A model generated the notes under the pieces. The model was not told the origin of the DNA. It saw only the letters and a list, made by a program, of their open reading frames with translations, and ran no database searches. Below are positions 32,374 through 42,730 of a stretch of DNA of 64,000 bases, in pieces. The number at the start of each line of letters is the position of its first letter. Positions within the stretch are counted from its first letter, which is position 1. The position numbers and the translations under genes are program-made. Origin of the DNA: Tremella fuciformis (taxonomy: Eukaryota > Basidiomycota > Tremellomycetes > Tremellales > Tremellaceae); NCBI GenBank assembly GCA_032768795.1, contig CP136490.1, forward strand, positions 2,666,001 through 2,730,000. Reading direction: 5' to 3'.

Positions 32374-33938
32374 ATGACTACGGCGTATTACGACTCGTCG
32401 AGTCAGAGTGATCTCCACCCGGACTTGGCACAGTCCATCATGACGGCAAACCACTGGAATCGGCGGTACGACATGGGCTTGGACGATACCACGTATGCCT
32501 CGTCCCCAGATTACGTGCCCTCGACGTCTTGGCGAGCGGAGCGTGCCCACATTGAGCGAGGATCGACCTTCGTGTCGGATATCTCACCAGGGCACTCGGC
32601 CCCACTTTCGGGCGAAGACGAAGTAAGTCCGTCCTTTTCAACCGTCGGCTTCTCGCACCATCACGTCTGAAATGTGGTTGGCGCGGTCACTCACAGGCAG
32701 GACGAGGTCTCAGCTGAGTCCTTGCGCTCATTTCATACCACGTACGAGGATCGCGAGCGCGATGAGGAAGACGAGGCCTCTTTCGAGGACTCCCTCTCCT
32801 ATCACACCACAGCCGAAGGTGGCGACGATGCACACGGCGCTCGACCGCCACCTAGCGCAGTGAGCTCGGACCACGACGAAGAAGAAGACGAAGACGAAGA
32901 CGGACACCTCGTGCAAGATACCAAAGCCAGAAACGGTGACAGTGGTACCAGCTTCGACGCTTACGCCGAGAACGAGGAGGACGACCCCAAAGCAAAGATG
33001 CGAGCCGTCTACACGCCTGCCGACCTCCCATTCGACGACCCTTTCCATCGCGATCCCTACATAGCCCGTCTGACCCAAGAAGACGGCACATCTTACGACG
33101 ACACGGACTTCATGCCCGGCCAGCCGCCTACGGGATACGACGCCAGCGCGCAGCCCACTTCGCCCTTCACGGGCACGCCCATGGCCACTTACGAGTCGGC
33201 GGTCCCTCCTGCTCCTCCGAGGATATGGGACAACGCGAGCCGTCGGGACGTCACGATGGGGCAAACCCACGGAATACCCAATATAGCCGAAAGCGAGAGC
33301 GCAAGGATGTCACAGGCTACAGAAGACACAGATGATTATCGTGACGGTAAGTCCCCCTTGCCATTCCTTGCGAGTGGCCGACGGCTGACAGAGCAGGTAC
33401 AGACACGGCCGAATCAGGGGGCGCCCCGGCCACGGGAGCGATGGCCCAGACGGCCCCGGCCTCAGACTCGAGTATCGTCGGTATTATGAAACAGCACGCC
33501 CCCAGTCTTTTCACCTCGGACTCTGGAGACGAAGAGGAATACGAGTACGACCGGCCCATGTCGCATTACTCGGACTCGTCCTCTTTGGATCGACAGCGGG
33601 CGGCAGCGTCGGCGGCTCAGACCCAGACAGCTGCGACCGCGAGTATCGAGCGCAAGAAGACATGGGCGGATCGGAAATCCGAAGCGCGGTCGGCGTACGC
33701 AAACTTCAGGACGCGCCTCAGTATGGCGGGGTCTTTCTTCGGTCTCGACAAAACTAGAGATTACTCCCGGTTCGACACGACCGCTTTCACGGGCGCGGCG
33801 ACCGGTATGAGGGATGATATTCGTGATATGGTCAGGAGGACGAGGCAGACTCTCGGGACGTACATGAGTACGGCCGCCAGCAGGTATGGCCCTACCGGTC
33901 GCTCGAGGGGAACCCGACTCGGCTGGCGAGTATTCTAG
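32374..33938 (+). CDS. orphan array protein 7 (acidic body, basic C-terminal helix)
   Basis: Three exons (32374-32622, 32701-33346, 33397-33938) give 478 residues with consistent phases. The start is MTTAYYDSSSQSDLHPDL. The body is very acidic (EEEDEDEDGHL, SGDEEEYEYDRPMSHYSD) and Ser/Tyr-rich. The last 100 residues turn basic and helical: RKKTWADRKSEARSAYANF, RTRLSMAGSFFGLDKTRDY, then MRDDIRDMVRRTRQTLG. This end layout mirrors orphan proteins 3 and 5. The gene converges on the kinase gene, with 140 bp between stops. Function unknown. Confidence 0.68.
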
Positions 33939-34078
33939 ATATTGTTCATGTTTGCAGACCGATTCATCAGCATCACACAGCTGGCTGCGCAAGAAATGGT
34001 AATTAATGAATGTATCACTGTCCGTATACATCGTCAAATCATCTTGGCATTTTCTCGCGCTCCTACGGCGCAGCACGA

Positions 34079-37000
34079 TCAATTATAAGTTTTGTCCCGT
34101 TCCATCTCCGCGAGCCTCTCCGTCCACTCTCCATCCCATATCAGGGGCTCGACATCGCGCAGCTCGAGCTGAGGAGCCTTGACTGCTATCTCACCAGGCG
34201 AATCGACGGCGGCCATTGCCACCTCCTTCTCCAGTCCTGGCATTTCGGCACTGGCATTGCTTGCTCCGGGCACATCCGGCAGCGCGCGTGAGTTCGGGCG
34301 CGAAGGCACGTCTGGCGCACTTGGGACCGCACTGCCTCGACTAGCACTTGAGGTGTCGCTCCCCTTGCTCACCAAGCTGACGCGGGATCTTTCTTTCTTG
34401 ACTTTTTTCAGACCCGCCCCGACATTCCCAGTGATGAGATTCATGAAGCTCTCCGTCTTTCGCCGCAGGGGTGTGGGCCTCGACGGCACCTCCCCCTCGG
34501 CGGTACTCGAGCTCTCTGAGACCGGAGCGAGTCGCGGTGCAGAAGCCGAAGTGGGAAGCGAAGCCTTGGCTCCTCGAGGAACGCCGGGCTCACCACCGTT
34601 CGAGCGAGCTGGCGGAGGACTTCTTTTCAACTTTGGGAATTTGAGCTTCTCGAAGGCTTTCCTGGTTCCTTCTACAAAGGCTGCTCCACCACCGGGGTAC
34701 TGCTCGCGATACATCGGATGGGGTTTTGTGGGACTCGCCCGAGTCGAAGTGGACTCTGCGGTCGAGTCGCTGACTTTGGCCTGACGACGCAGGTTGCTGG
34801 TTTTGATTGTATTTGGCTTAGGCCGGAGGACTCGATTTCTCGCCAAGTGGAACAGGGAAGGGGAGTGGCTTCCGTGCGCCGGACCATTGGGTGCACTAGG
34901 CACATCGAGAAGCTCATCGGCGTCCAGTTGCTCCCAGTCCTCGTCTCCGAGCTGCGAAATGTTTCCGTTCATTTCCACAGATAGACGTGCGCCCTGTGTG
35001 TTTTCTTCGGGCGGTAACATCGGATGCCTTCGCAAGACGATCCGAGCAGGTGAACCCATTCCAGGTGAAGAAGGAATCGAGACCATATCGGAGACCGACA
35101 GACCTGCAGACGGCAAGTGAGTTGGCAGTGGGCCAAGATGCACTGTCGGGGATGTCTGCGGCGAGCGAGCGACAATTCGTACAGGCGCCGATGGCTCGGC
35201 GCGTTGGCGTAGAGACGGTACTGGAGACACGGGTGGAAGCTCAGACGAAGTCGTATCGGGCTGCTGTCGTGGTGGCAAGGTAGGAGGAACAGGAGTCGTC
35301 TCTTCGGGTATCGTGGAGGGGACCGAAAGTATCCTGTCGAGCTCCTCGTCCGCGGTGTCGTCACTAGGCTCCCGAATCACCGGAGGAGGATGCTGAAGTG
35401 GCTGGGAGTTGAAGAGGGCACTAGGCTCCTCGTTCGGAGGCGGAACATCTTCCAGACCAAGGGCCGAAAGACTGTCTTTGGAGCGTAGCGATGCTTTAGG
35501 CGATCCCACTTGGTCAACCTTTTCGGACCGAGATGCCAGCTCTTCGTGTTGATGCTGCACTTCGTTTATCGTTCCAGCGAGCGACGAGTCCACAGCTGAC
35601 AATTCGGTCTCGACCACACCTTCATCCTCGTCGTCCCTTGACCAAGCAAATGATTCGAGTTCTCGCTTAAACTTGGTGCACTCTTTCATATATGCCAGAT
35701 TGTCGTTCAAGGGCGTTCGCTGACTTGGAGGTACGGAACGATTGTCAAAGTTGGACAGGTCTACTGATGGGACCTCCTCGAGGCAGAGCTTGGGGAAGTA
35801 TTGGGTGTTGTCTTCCAGCGCCGTATGCAGTTGCAGCCCATATGGATCGGTATAGTCTCCCCGGCGCACAACGTCCCAGTCGCTGAACGTCAGCTGGGCG
35901 CGCGTATGAATCGCTCTTCGGCAGCTCACATGCCCGAGAAATAATCGTGCGCCTGGATATGAGGTTCGGTGATCCTACGTTCGGGGTCTTTTTGAAGGAA
36001 CTACGACTTCAGTTTTTTTTTCAAGTCTTTGAACCAGAGTAACAGCTTACAAGATCGATGAGATCAATCATCCCGTCACACATGCCCCACTCGGTGGGAT
36101 TGAGACCTCCTAGCTTCGGATCGTCAAAGATATGGTACCAAGGGTCGTTTAGGATCTTGTCCCAAAGTACGGACTGGAAAATGAGAAAGACCGCTACGAT
36201 TCGAGAAGGCGACTCACGACTGGCTCATCGTCTCGCTTGCGAAACGGCACACGTCCTACCATACATTCTACCATCATGCACCCAAGTGGCCACCAATCGG
36301 CGGCATAAGAGTAGCCCTTGCCAGTGATCACTTCTGGAGCCTACTACATGAGCCAAACCCCGAGTGCAGAATCGGACTCACCAGATAATCCGACGTGCCC
36401 ACAAATGAAAAGGCGCGATCCACGACTATGCGTGTCTTGCCGTTTTTCAACCTCCTCTCGGTGCCAAGTCCAGCTCCGGCCCAGGGTGGCAGCGTTTTCT
36501 CGCCAGCGTATTGAGCGACGGAGATTGGTTTCGGGTCCCCTCGATACCCAAAGTCCATGGCGAGGCCAAAATCGGCCAACACGGCATGTCCGCGGGCATC
36601 GAGCAGGATGTTTTCGGGTTTCAAGTCGCGCATGATGATCCCTTGGCGATGTCTGAGATCAGCAACAACCGACCGAGTGCTGATTGTGCGTACAGGTCCT
36701 CCAATCCTTGCACGATGTCCACAACGTAGAACCTTGTCCGCATATGGCCAAGTGTCCCGTGTATCTCCAACTGCGTAGCGAGATCACCGCCTGGATAGAA
36801 TTCCAGGACGAGGTAGAAGTTTTCCCTGTCCGTGAAAGCATAATGCAGTCTAGAGATGAATGGGTTGTCGGGCTCTTCGATAGCAAAGCGCCGTAATATC
36901 TTCAATTCCGCCAGGGTATGGTGCAGCTCGCCGTGGGTAAAGACCGAGCGTTTTGAGATGGCCTTCATTGCATGTATCGTCTGAGTGGTGGCATGCCTGA

Positions 37001-37375
37001 CAAGCAGGACCTGTCCTCAGCATGGATGCGGCGACTATGGGTGCGACTCACTCTGCCCGCACAGCCCCGACCTAGCACACGGATGAGCTCAAAGTCCTCC
37101 AACTTGGCGCCCAATGTCTTCTTGTGTGGGACAGCCGACTCGGCAGGAGCCTTCGAGGACTCGATCTGTGCTGTTCAGCTGACATGCAGTCCCGCCCAGG
37201 GCGCACGTACCGGAGAGACCGCACCGCTCATGGGATCGTCAGACGACGCAGGTGGAAAGCCTCCCTCGTCGTCATCATCTGAAGGCTTGACACCCTCTCC
37301 AAAACTTCCATGGGTCATGGTATCAAAGGGTGGCGAATGCAGGGCGGGCTGCGAAGAGACGACGGCCACAGCCAT
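34079..37375 (-). CDS. AGC-type serine/threonine kinase with long C-terminal extension
   Basis: Protein kinase of 995 residues from eight exons: 37375-37211, 37165-37052, 37010-36694, 36652-36382, 36340-36218, 36173-36051, 36000-35930, 35882-34079. The catalytic domain spans about residues 80-390. It has the Gly loop [15 protein letters not shown], the Lys in HAMKAISKR, the hinge [15 protein letters not shown], the catalytic loop [24 protein letters not shown], and [20 protein letters not shown]. Here HRD reads MRD; AGC kinases often have YRD or HRD. About 60 residues separate DFG from APE, roughly twice the usual length. A tail with [10 protein letters not shown] resembles an AGC C-tail. The last 500 residues are Ser/Pro-rich and disordered. 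The subfamily is uncertain. The start was chosen at [13 protein letters not shown]; an upstream ATG at 37489 is in frame. Confidence 0.87.
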
Positions 37376-39006
37376 GTCGCAGTGTGTGCGTTGCAAAGGG
37401 CTGAAAAGAGGAGCTGCTGGGGGTCTCAGCGGTGCTCGACACGACCGCACATGCTCGAAGTGGTGGTGGATGTATACTGACAAAGACAATGTCGGGGGCT
37501 ATGATTGGGAGACAATAGATGGCCCGCCCTCCCCTCTATTCTGTTGCTGGTCGTTACGCCCGCCCGCCAGACGCCGAGGCCGATACAGACAGACGCTGAC
37601 AGATGAGATGCAAATTGGATCACACCCGACGTCTATCGTCCCTCCTTTGGCGCCCTCCCAGCTCGGAGACCCGTCGTCGATGGAGAGACCGGCGGAGTTT
37701 GGATGTTGGGCTTCTATATGATGCAAGCAGATAGGCCGATGACGCTGTGGGTGGGGCGCGGCGGAAGGCGTGAAGAGGTGAACTTGTGATTGGATGCGAT
37801 TGAGTTGAGGATGGCGAAGGATTGCGAGGTGGTGAAGGCGGGTCGCTAATACGTGACGTAGATACAGTGTATGCCTTTGAGGTAGGGGCGGCTGTGAAGC
37901 AGGGATATACAGTTACCGATTGTCGTTGTTCGGCAGGGAGACTCTTCACCGCTTCTCTGACAGAGTAGAGGAGAGGAAGAAAGCGAGACGAGGCGAGGAC
38001 GGTGATCGACGTGTCGACGAGGATGTCAATTGGGAATCCCAGCTCCACCCTTCGTTTATCCAGCCGGCTGTCCTATCCTTCCTTCGGGCCGCACGACGAC
38101 ACCTGGTAGCCACGCCTCGGGGGGCTGGAGCACTAGTGGGGTTCTACTGATGACTGATGCTGATGCTATTGATGACAAGAGGGAGATCGGACCGGGTGGG
38201 TCATGATGTATCGTCAAACAGCAAAACATGGAAAAAACTACAAGCGCTATCAACTGGCACGAGCCCCTCATCACCCTCATCACCGCCGCTCGGACCGGCC
38301 TCGGCATTGCGCGCCTATGCCTGCAGCATACAGCGCCACCACTCAGTAGGGACCTTCAGTACACGCTGAGTGGTCATGCTGTCCATGCTTACTCTGCGCG
38401 ACTCTGCATGACTTCTGTTCAACAATAAGAAGTGCTTTCCCGATGCTTCTTCGAGCTGAAACAGCTGCTTCGTTCATTCCAGGGCAACTTCACACGTTTC
38501 AGAATCGTGCCTGACGGCTTACATTTACGTAACATCGCTCGGCAGAACCGTTTGCCTCGCTGACCGTATCATCAGCGTAGCTCTTACGGGGCGAATTTCT
38601 GCGGGTGTCCCTGGAACGAAAACGGTAAATGGGGGAATTAAATAAGAAAATTCCGGCCATTCTGATTTCATCAGCACAATCCTAATATGCATTGTGTCCT
38701 TGCCAAATTGCCTTTCATCAGAGAATAAAGATCTATGCATGAGGCTGATGCATGGAATGATCTCTGTAGCAGAACCAATCGCCTACATAGCTACTGCCAT
38801 ACCCTGCCCTATCATTGCACCAAAATGGTTACAATAGCGCAAGTCTGACAAGACTGCAATAGGCTTGCCAGGTGGCAGCTGTGACATAGCCCCTGTGACC
38901 AGCTTGGCATGCCTATGATCATCTGATCAGCCTAGCATGCCCAACAAGCACTTGCGCATCTCTTGATGAAGTGCTTTAGCTTGCAACTAATCAATGTTCT
39001 ACAGTA

Positions 39007-39099
39007 CATCCGGCTTTGCCGGATGCTTGACCCGTAAGGGCTGCGATGGCTGCGCCGCTAGGCGCAAGGGGGGGTCTTGGGGGGGTGTCCCACCCCCCC
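39007..39099. repeat. cluster of three GC-rich hairpins
   Basis: Hairpin 1, 39007-39025: CATCCGGC / GCCGGATG with a 3-nt loop. Hairpin 2, 39051-39066: TGCGCC / GGCGCA with a 4-nt loop. Hairpin 3, 39079-39099: a nine-pair stem of seven G:C plus T:A and G:C, with a 3-nt loop, next to a second G7 run at 39068-39074. All are perfect stems within 93 bp, inside AT-richer DNA. Confidence 0.8.
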
Positions 39100-39373
39100 A
39101 TGTCTAACGGAACCAAAGAACAAGGAATTGCATTAGGTTTTCCAAATTGCCTGAGAACCAATAACTTGAATACCTGATTAGAAATTCAGAGCTAAAAAAG
39201 AATTGAAATAACGAGCTACGCCCTATCGCGCACTTTCCTGCACGATCTACCTAGTGCCATCTTTGCCGACGAACACTCAATCGCGGTCATCATGACACTC
39301 TCGACAGTATTGCAGTACTGCCGCCCTCCACCTGTGGAGTGGAGGCGCCAACGAAGGCGTGAGAGAGGGCACA

Positions 39374-39379
39374 TATATA
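39374..39379 (+). promoter_or_regulatory. TATA box of the aryl-alcohol-dehydrogenase-like gene
   Basis: TATATA lies 85-90 bp upstream of the ATG at 39464. Confidence 0.5.
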
Positions 39380-39463
39380 CCGGCAGCTCTGACGAGGAAC
39401 TGACGTCCGTCTCCTGACCTGAACCTCTCGCCACTTTGCCAAACTCCTCAAGGACCTATCAAG

Positions 39464-40811
39464 ATGCCCGTCTCACTCGCCGTCCCGCCGCCCGCATCCA
39501 AGCTCGCGCGATACCGCATCCTCTCTCCCTCATGTGGGATGCGTGTATCGCCCATCCAATTGGGCGCAATGACATTTGGCACAAAAGACCAGTTCCTCGG
39601 CGAGATGAGCGAGGAGCGGTCATACGAGATTCTGGACGCGTACTACGACATGGGCGGCAACTATATCGATACGGCGAGCTCGTATCAGGTCGAAGAGAGC
39701 GAGGAGATCATCGGGAAGTGGATGCAGAAGAGAGGTGAGTACAGGGACCGCCAGCGCGCTGATCAGCTTAATCGTCCTCGAGACAGAAAAGCTGACGTAT
39801 AGGTAATCGCGAAGATGTGGTCATTGCCACCAAGTACACCTCCAACTACAAGCGCTTCAAGGAAGACCAGCACCCCATCCGGGTCAACCGCGCCGGCAAC
39901 TCCCTCAAGTCGATGGTGGGGTGTCTGAACGCCTCGCTCGCCAAGCTGCAGACGGACTATGTGGACGTCTTCTGTGAGTCCGTCATCAGCCTCCATTTCA
40001 TAGCTGACGGTAGACATGCACTGGTGGGACTGGACGACGCCCATTCCTGAGATCATGCACGGCCTCGACACGCTCATCAAGCAAGGCAAGGGTGAGCCCC
40101 TCTTGAAAAAGCATAGCAGCGGGAGCTGAGTCCGCAGTGCTCTACCTCGGCGTGTCCGACACGCCCGCCTGGGTCGTGGCCAAAGCGAACCAGTACGCAC
40201 GGGACCACGGCCTGTCCCAGTTCGTGATCTACCAAGGGCGGTGGTCCGCCGCGGCGCGCGACCTCGAGAAGGACATCCTGCCCATGGCCATGTCTGAAGG
40301 GATGGCCATCGCGCCCTGGGGCGCGATCGGGCAGGGCAAGTTCAAGCGCGCCGCCGACCGATTCAGCAAGAGCGGCGGGCGGGGCGACGCTCAACCGTCC
40401 GAGAACGACCTCAAAGTCTCGGCGGCCCTCGAGGGCGTGGCGGACGAGCTGGGCGAGCGCTCCATCGCCGCGGTGGCCGTGGCGTTCCTCATGGCCAAGT
40501 ACCCCTGGGTGTACCCCGTCATCGGGACGCGCAAGGTGGAGAACTTTAAAGATGTCATGCGCGCGCTGGACATCGCGTTGACGCCGGCGCAGGTGCGAAA
40601 GATTGATGCGGCGCTGCCGTTCGACTTTGGGCAGCCGCAGTCTGAGTTCGGGCTGGATCCCCATACGTGGGGATACCAGCTGCACCCTTCGGTGGCGGGG
40701 GCGGGCCTGGTGGACTACGTCCCACAGCGGCCGGTCATTGATATGACCAAGGGCCGCGAGTCGGATGAGGCGGCCGTTAAGGCGAACCCGCACCTCCCAG
40801 TCTGCTGGTAA
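39464..40811 (+). CDS. aldo/keto reductase, aryl-alcohol dehydrogenase type (AKR9)
   Basis: NADPH-dependent reductase of the fungal Aad / norsolorinic-acid-reductase group. Four exons (39464-39734, 39803-39973, 40014-40091, 40138-40811) give 397 residues, the usual size for AKR9. The catalytic tetrad is present: Asp and Tyr in NYIDTASSYQVEESEEIIG, Lys in VIATKYTSN, and His in YMHWWDWTTPIPE, which is only complete after splicing. Other family marks are GAMTFG near the N-terminus, GVSDTPAWVVAKAN, PWGAIGQGKFK and VIGTRKVENFKDVM. Likely substrates are aromatic or aliphatic aldehydes. It converges on acetate kinase with 117 bp between stops. Confidence 0.92.
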
Positions 40812-40928
40812 ACCGAAGAGACGTGGCGTATGATCGTCATTGTAAGATATAACAAAAAGCTCTATGTACAATATCCGTCTAGATCTCTCAATCGCCTCGC
40901 TCCACTAGCCGCCTCGCCGTGAGCTCGG

Positions 40929-42431
40929 CTAGATCTCAAACTCCTCTCTCGCCAAATGCGCACACCACCCTTCCTCGTCCGTCTCCACCACCCAACCCAC
41001 CAGCCTGCTTCCCACCCTTGTGATCTCCCTGACCTCACCGTGCGTCTGCTCATTCTTGACAGGGTCCACCTCACACCCCATCCACCCAAACTTCTGCAAC
41101 GCATCCCTCCGCAGCCGCACCGCACGCTCGCCAATTCCTCCCGAGAACACGATCCCGTCGATATCGTCCATGGGCGTGGTGCTGAGCAGCTTGAAGAGGT
41201 ACTGCGAGACATAGCCCATGAGGCGGTCGAGGTATACCGAGTACGCAAGCACGGCGGTATCATGTTCGTCTTTCGACGAGGCGGCCGAGGCGTCCAGGCG
41301 TTCGATGATGTGCCCGAAGTTGGTCGTACCTGCCAGTGCTTGCAGGCCACATTGTCTACCCCATAAGCCTCTGCATCACGACCGCAAATCCCAAAGGGGA
41401 GGGCGCACTTGTTCAAGAGCAGCTCGCCCTTTGTCACGTCCACCCCGCTCTTATCCACCACCTCGGCGGGATTATCAAGCAAGTGGAAGATCGTAGTCGG
41501 ATCTACCGTCCCGCTGCGCGTCCCGCCGATCAGTCCCTCCAGAGGCGACAGCCCCATGGACGTATCGATCGACCTGCCGTTCTTGATGCAGCACGCCGAG
41601 GCGCCGCTGCCGAGGTGCGCGACGACAATGTTGATCTTGTCCGCGGGCTTGTGGAGCTTGCGCGCGAGCGAGCGCACGATGGACGCGTACGACAGGCCGT
41701 GGAAGCCGTACTTGCGTAGCGGCATCACTGTCGGGGTGGAGGGTTTGGGCAGTGCGTAGGTGTACGTTTCGGGCGGGATGGTGTGGTGGAAGAGGGTGTC
41801 GAATACGAGCAAGGAGGTGTGATTGGGCAGGGCGTCGAGGCATGAGCGCACGGCCAGCACGGCGTGGTGGTTCTGCGCTTCAGCTGGGTCTGGTGACGGA
41901 CCTTCCAGCTGAGGCTGGACGTGGGCGACTTACGTGCAGGGGGGCAAACTCGGACAGCTTGTCCATCTCTTCCAGTCCCTCGGTGTGGTCCTTGGTGATC
42001 TTGATGCCGCGATCATGTGTGCCTCCATGTACACTGCCCTCAGCCAGTTCCCTCCTGTACAAGGACACTTGACTCACACACGATGTACCACATACTTGAC
42101 CTCGTCCTTCTTCACGCCCCCAGCCACCAGCTTGTCCAGCAGGCTCGGCACCAAGCTCTCATCTGGCCCATCAGCGTAGCCGCACACGGCTAAGCTCACA
42201 CTGCGCAGCCGCCCCGTCGTCGCCCTCGTCCTCGACATCATTGCCCTCATGTCCTTTGGCCCATTTGACTTGGAGCTTGACTTTGTCCCCTTTCGAGCCG
42301 ATGTTGCTCACGGACAGCGAGGCCGCCTGTTGCAGGTCGGTCTCGGCGTTGGCGTCTGTCCGGCTCGACGGGAGGGCGTAGAGCTTGCCTTTGATCGAGG
42401 ACGAGCCGCAATTGATGGCAAGGAGGTACAT
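40929..42431 (-). CDS. ACK: acetate kinase
   Basis: Converts acetyl phosphate and ADP to acetate and ATP, reversibly. In basidiomycetes it is thought to pair with phosphoketolase (Xfp). Five exons (42431-42200, 42162-42078, 42033-41934, 41872-41383, 41338-40929) give 438 residues. All ASKHA-family active-site elements are visible: [16 protein letters not shown] at the N-terminus, [12 protein letters not shown] rebuilt across an intron, [48 protein letters not shown], and the adenine-side [12 protein letters not shown]. The fourth intron (41382-41339) was placed to restore ALAGTTNFG after the Cys of PFGIC; reading through instead breaks frame. Acetate kinase is common in bacteria but patchy in eukaryotes. 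Confidence 0.94.
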
Positions 42432-42730
42432 CCTCGATTCCTCTGGCCTCGACTCTAGATCAACTGAAGAGAGTAAACGTTGGTCACTGTCGCTGAATGC
42501 TGCTCGTCGGTCGGGACACCTCCGGCGTCGCCGTCCCACGGACAAACCATGATGACGTCAGGTCCACGTGTACTCGGGTCCGAGCAAACCTTCGAGTGGA
42601 TTTACGAGTAGGTAACGCTGTGTTGCCACTTCAGCTGCCCATATCAACTCTGGTTCTTGATGAAGTCTGCGAGTAGATCTGTCATTCTCTTCTGCGATCC
42701 TCAACCTCACCTATAACACCATTTTCAATC

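Larger units (their letters stand above)
37376..39463. other. 2.1-kb gene-poor, AT-richer gap
   Basis: Largest non-coding gap in the window. From about 38150 to 39240 it is visibly richer in A and T than its surroundings and has no convincing frame. An 11-mer CCAAATTGCCT recurs at 38703 and 39142. Three GC-rich hairpins lie close together at 39007-39099. It could be a decayed mobile element; no open reading frame or clear terminal repeat supports a class. Confidence 0.5.
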
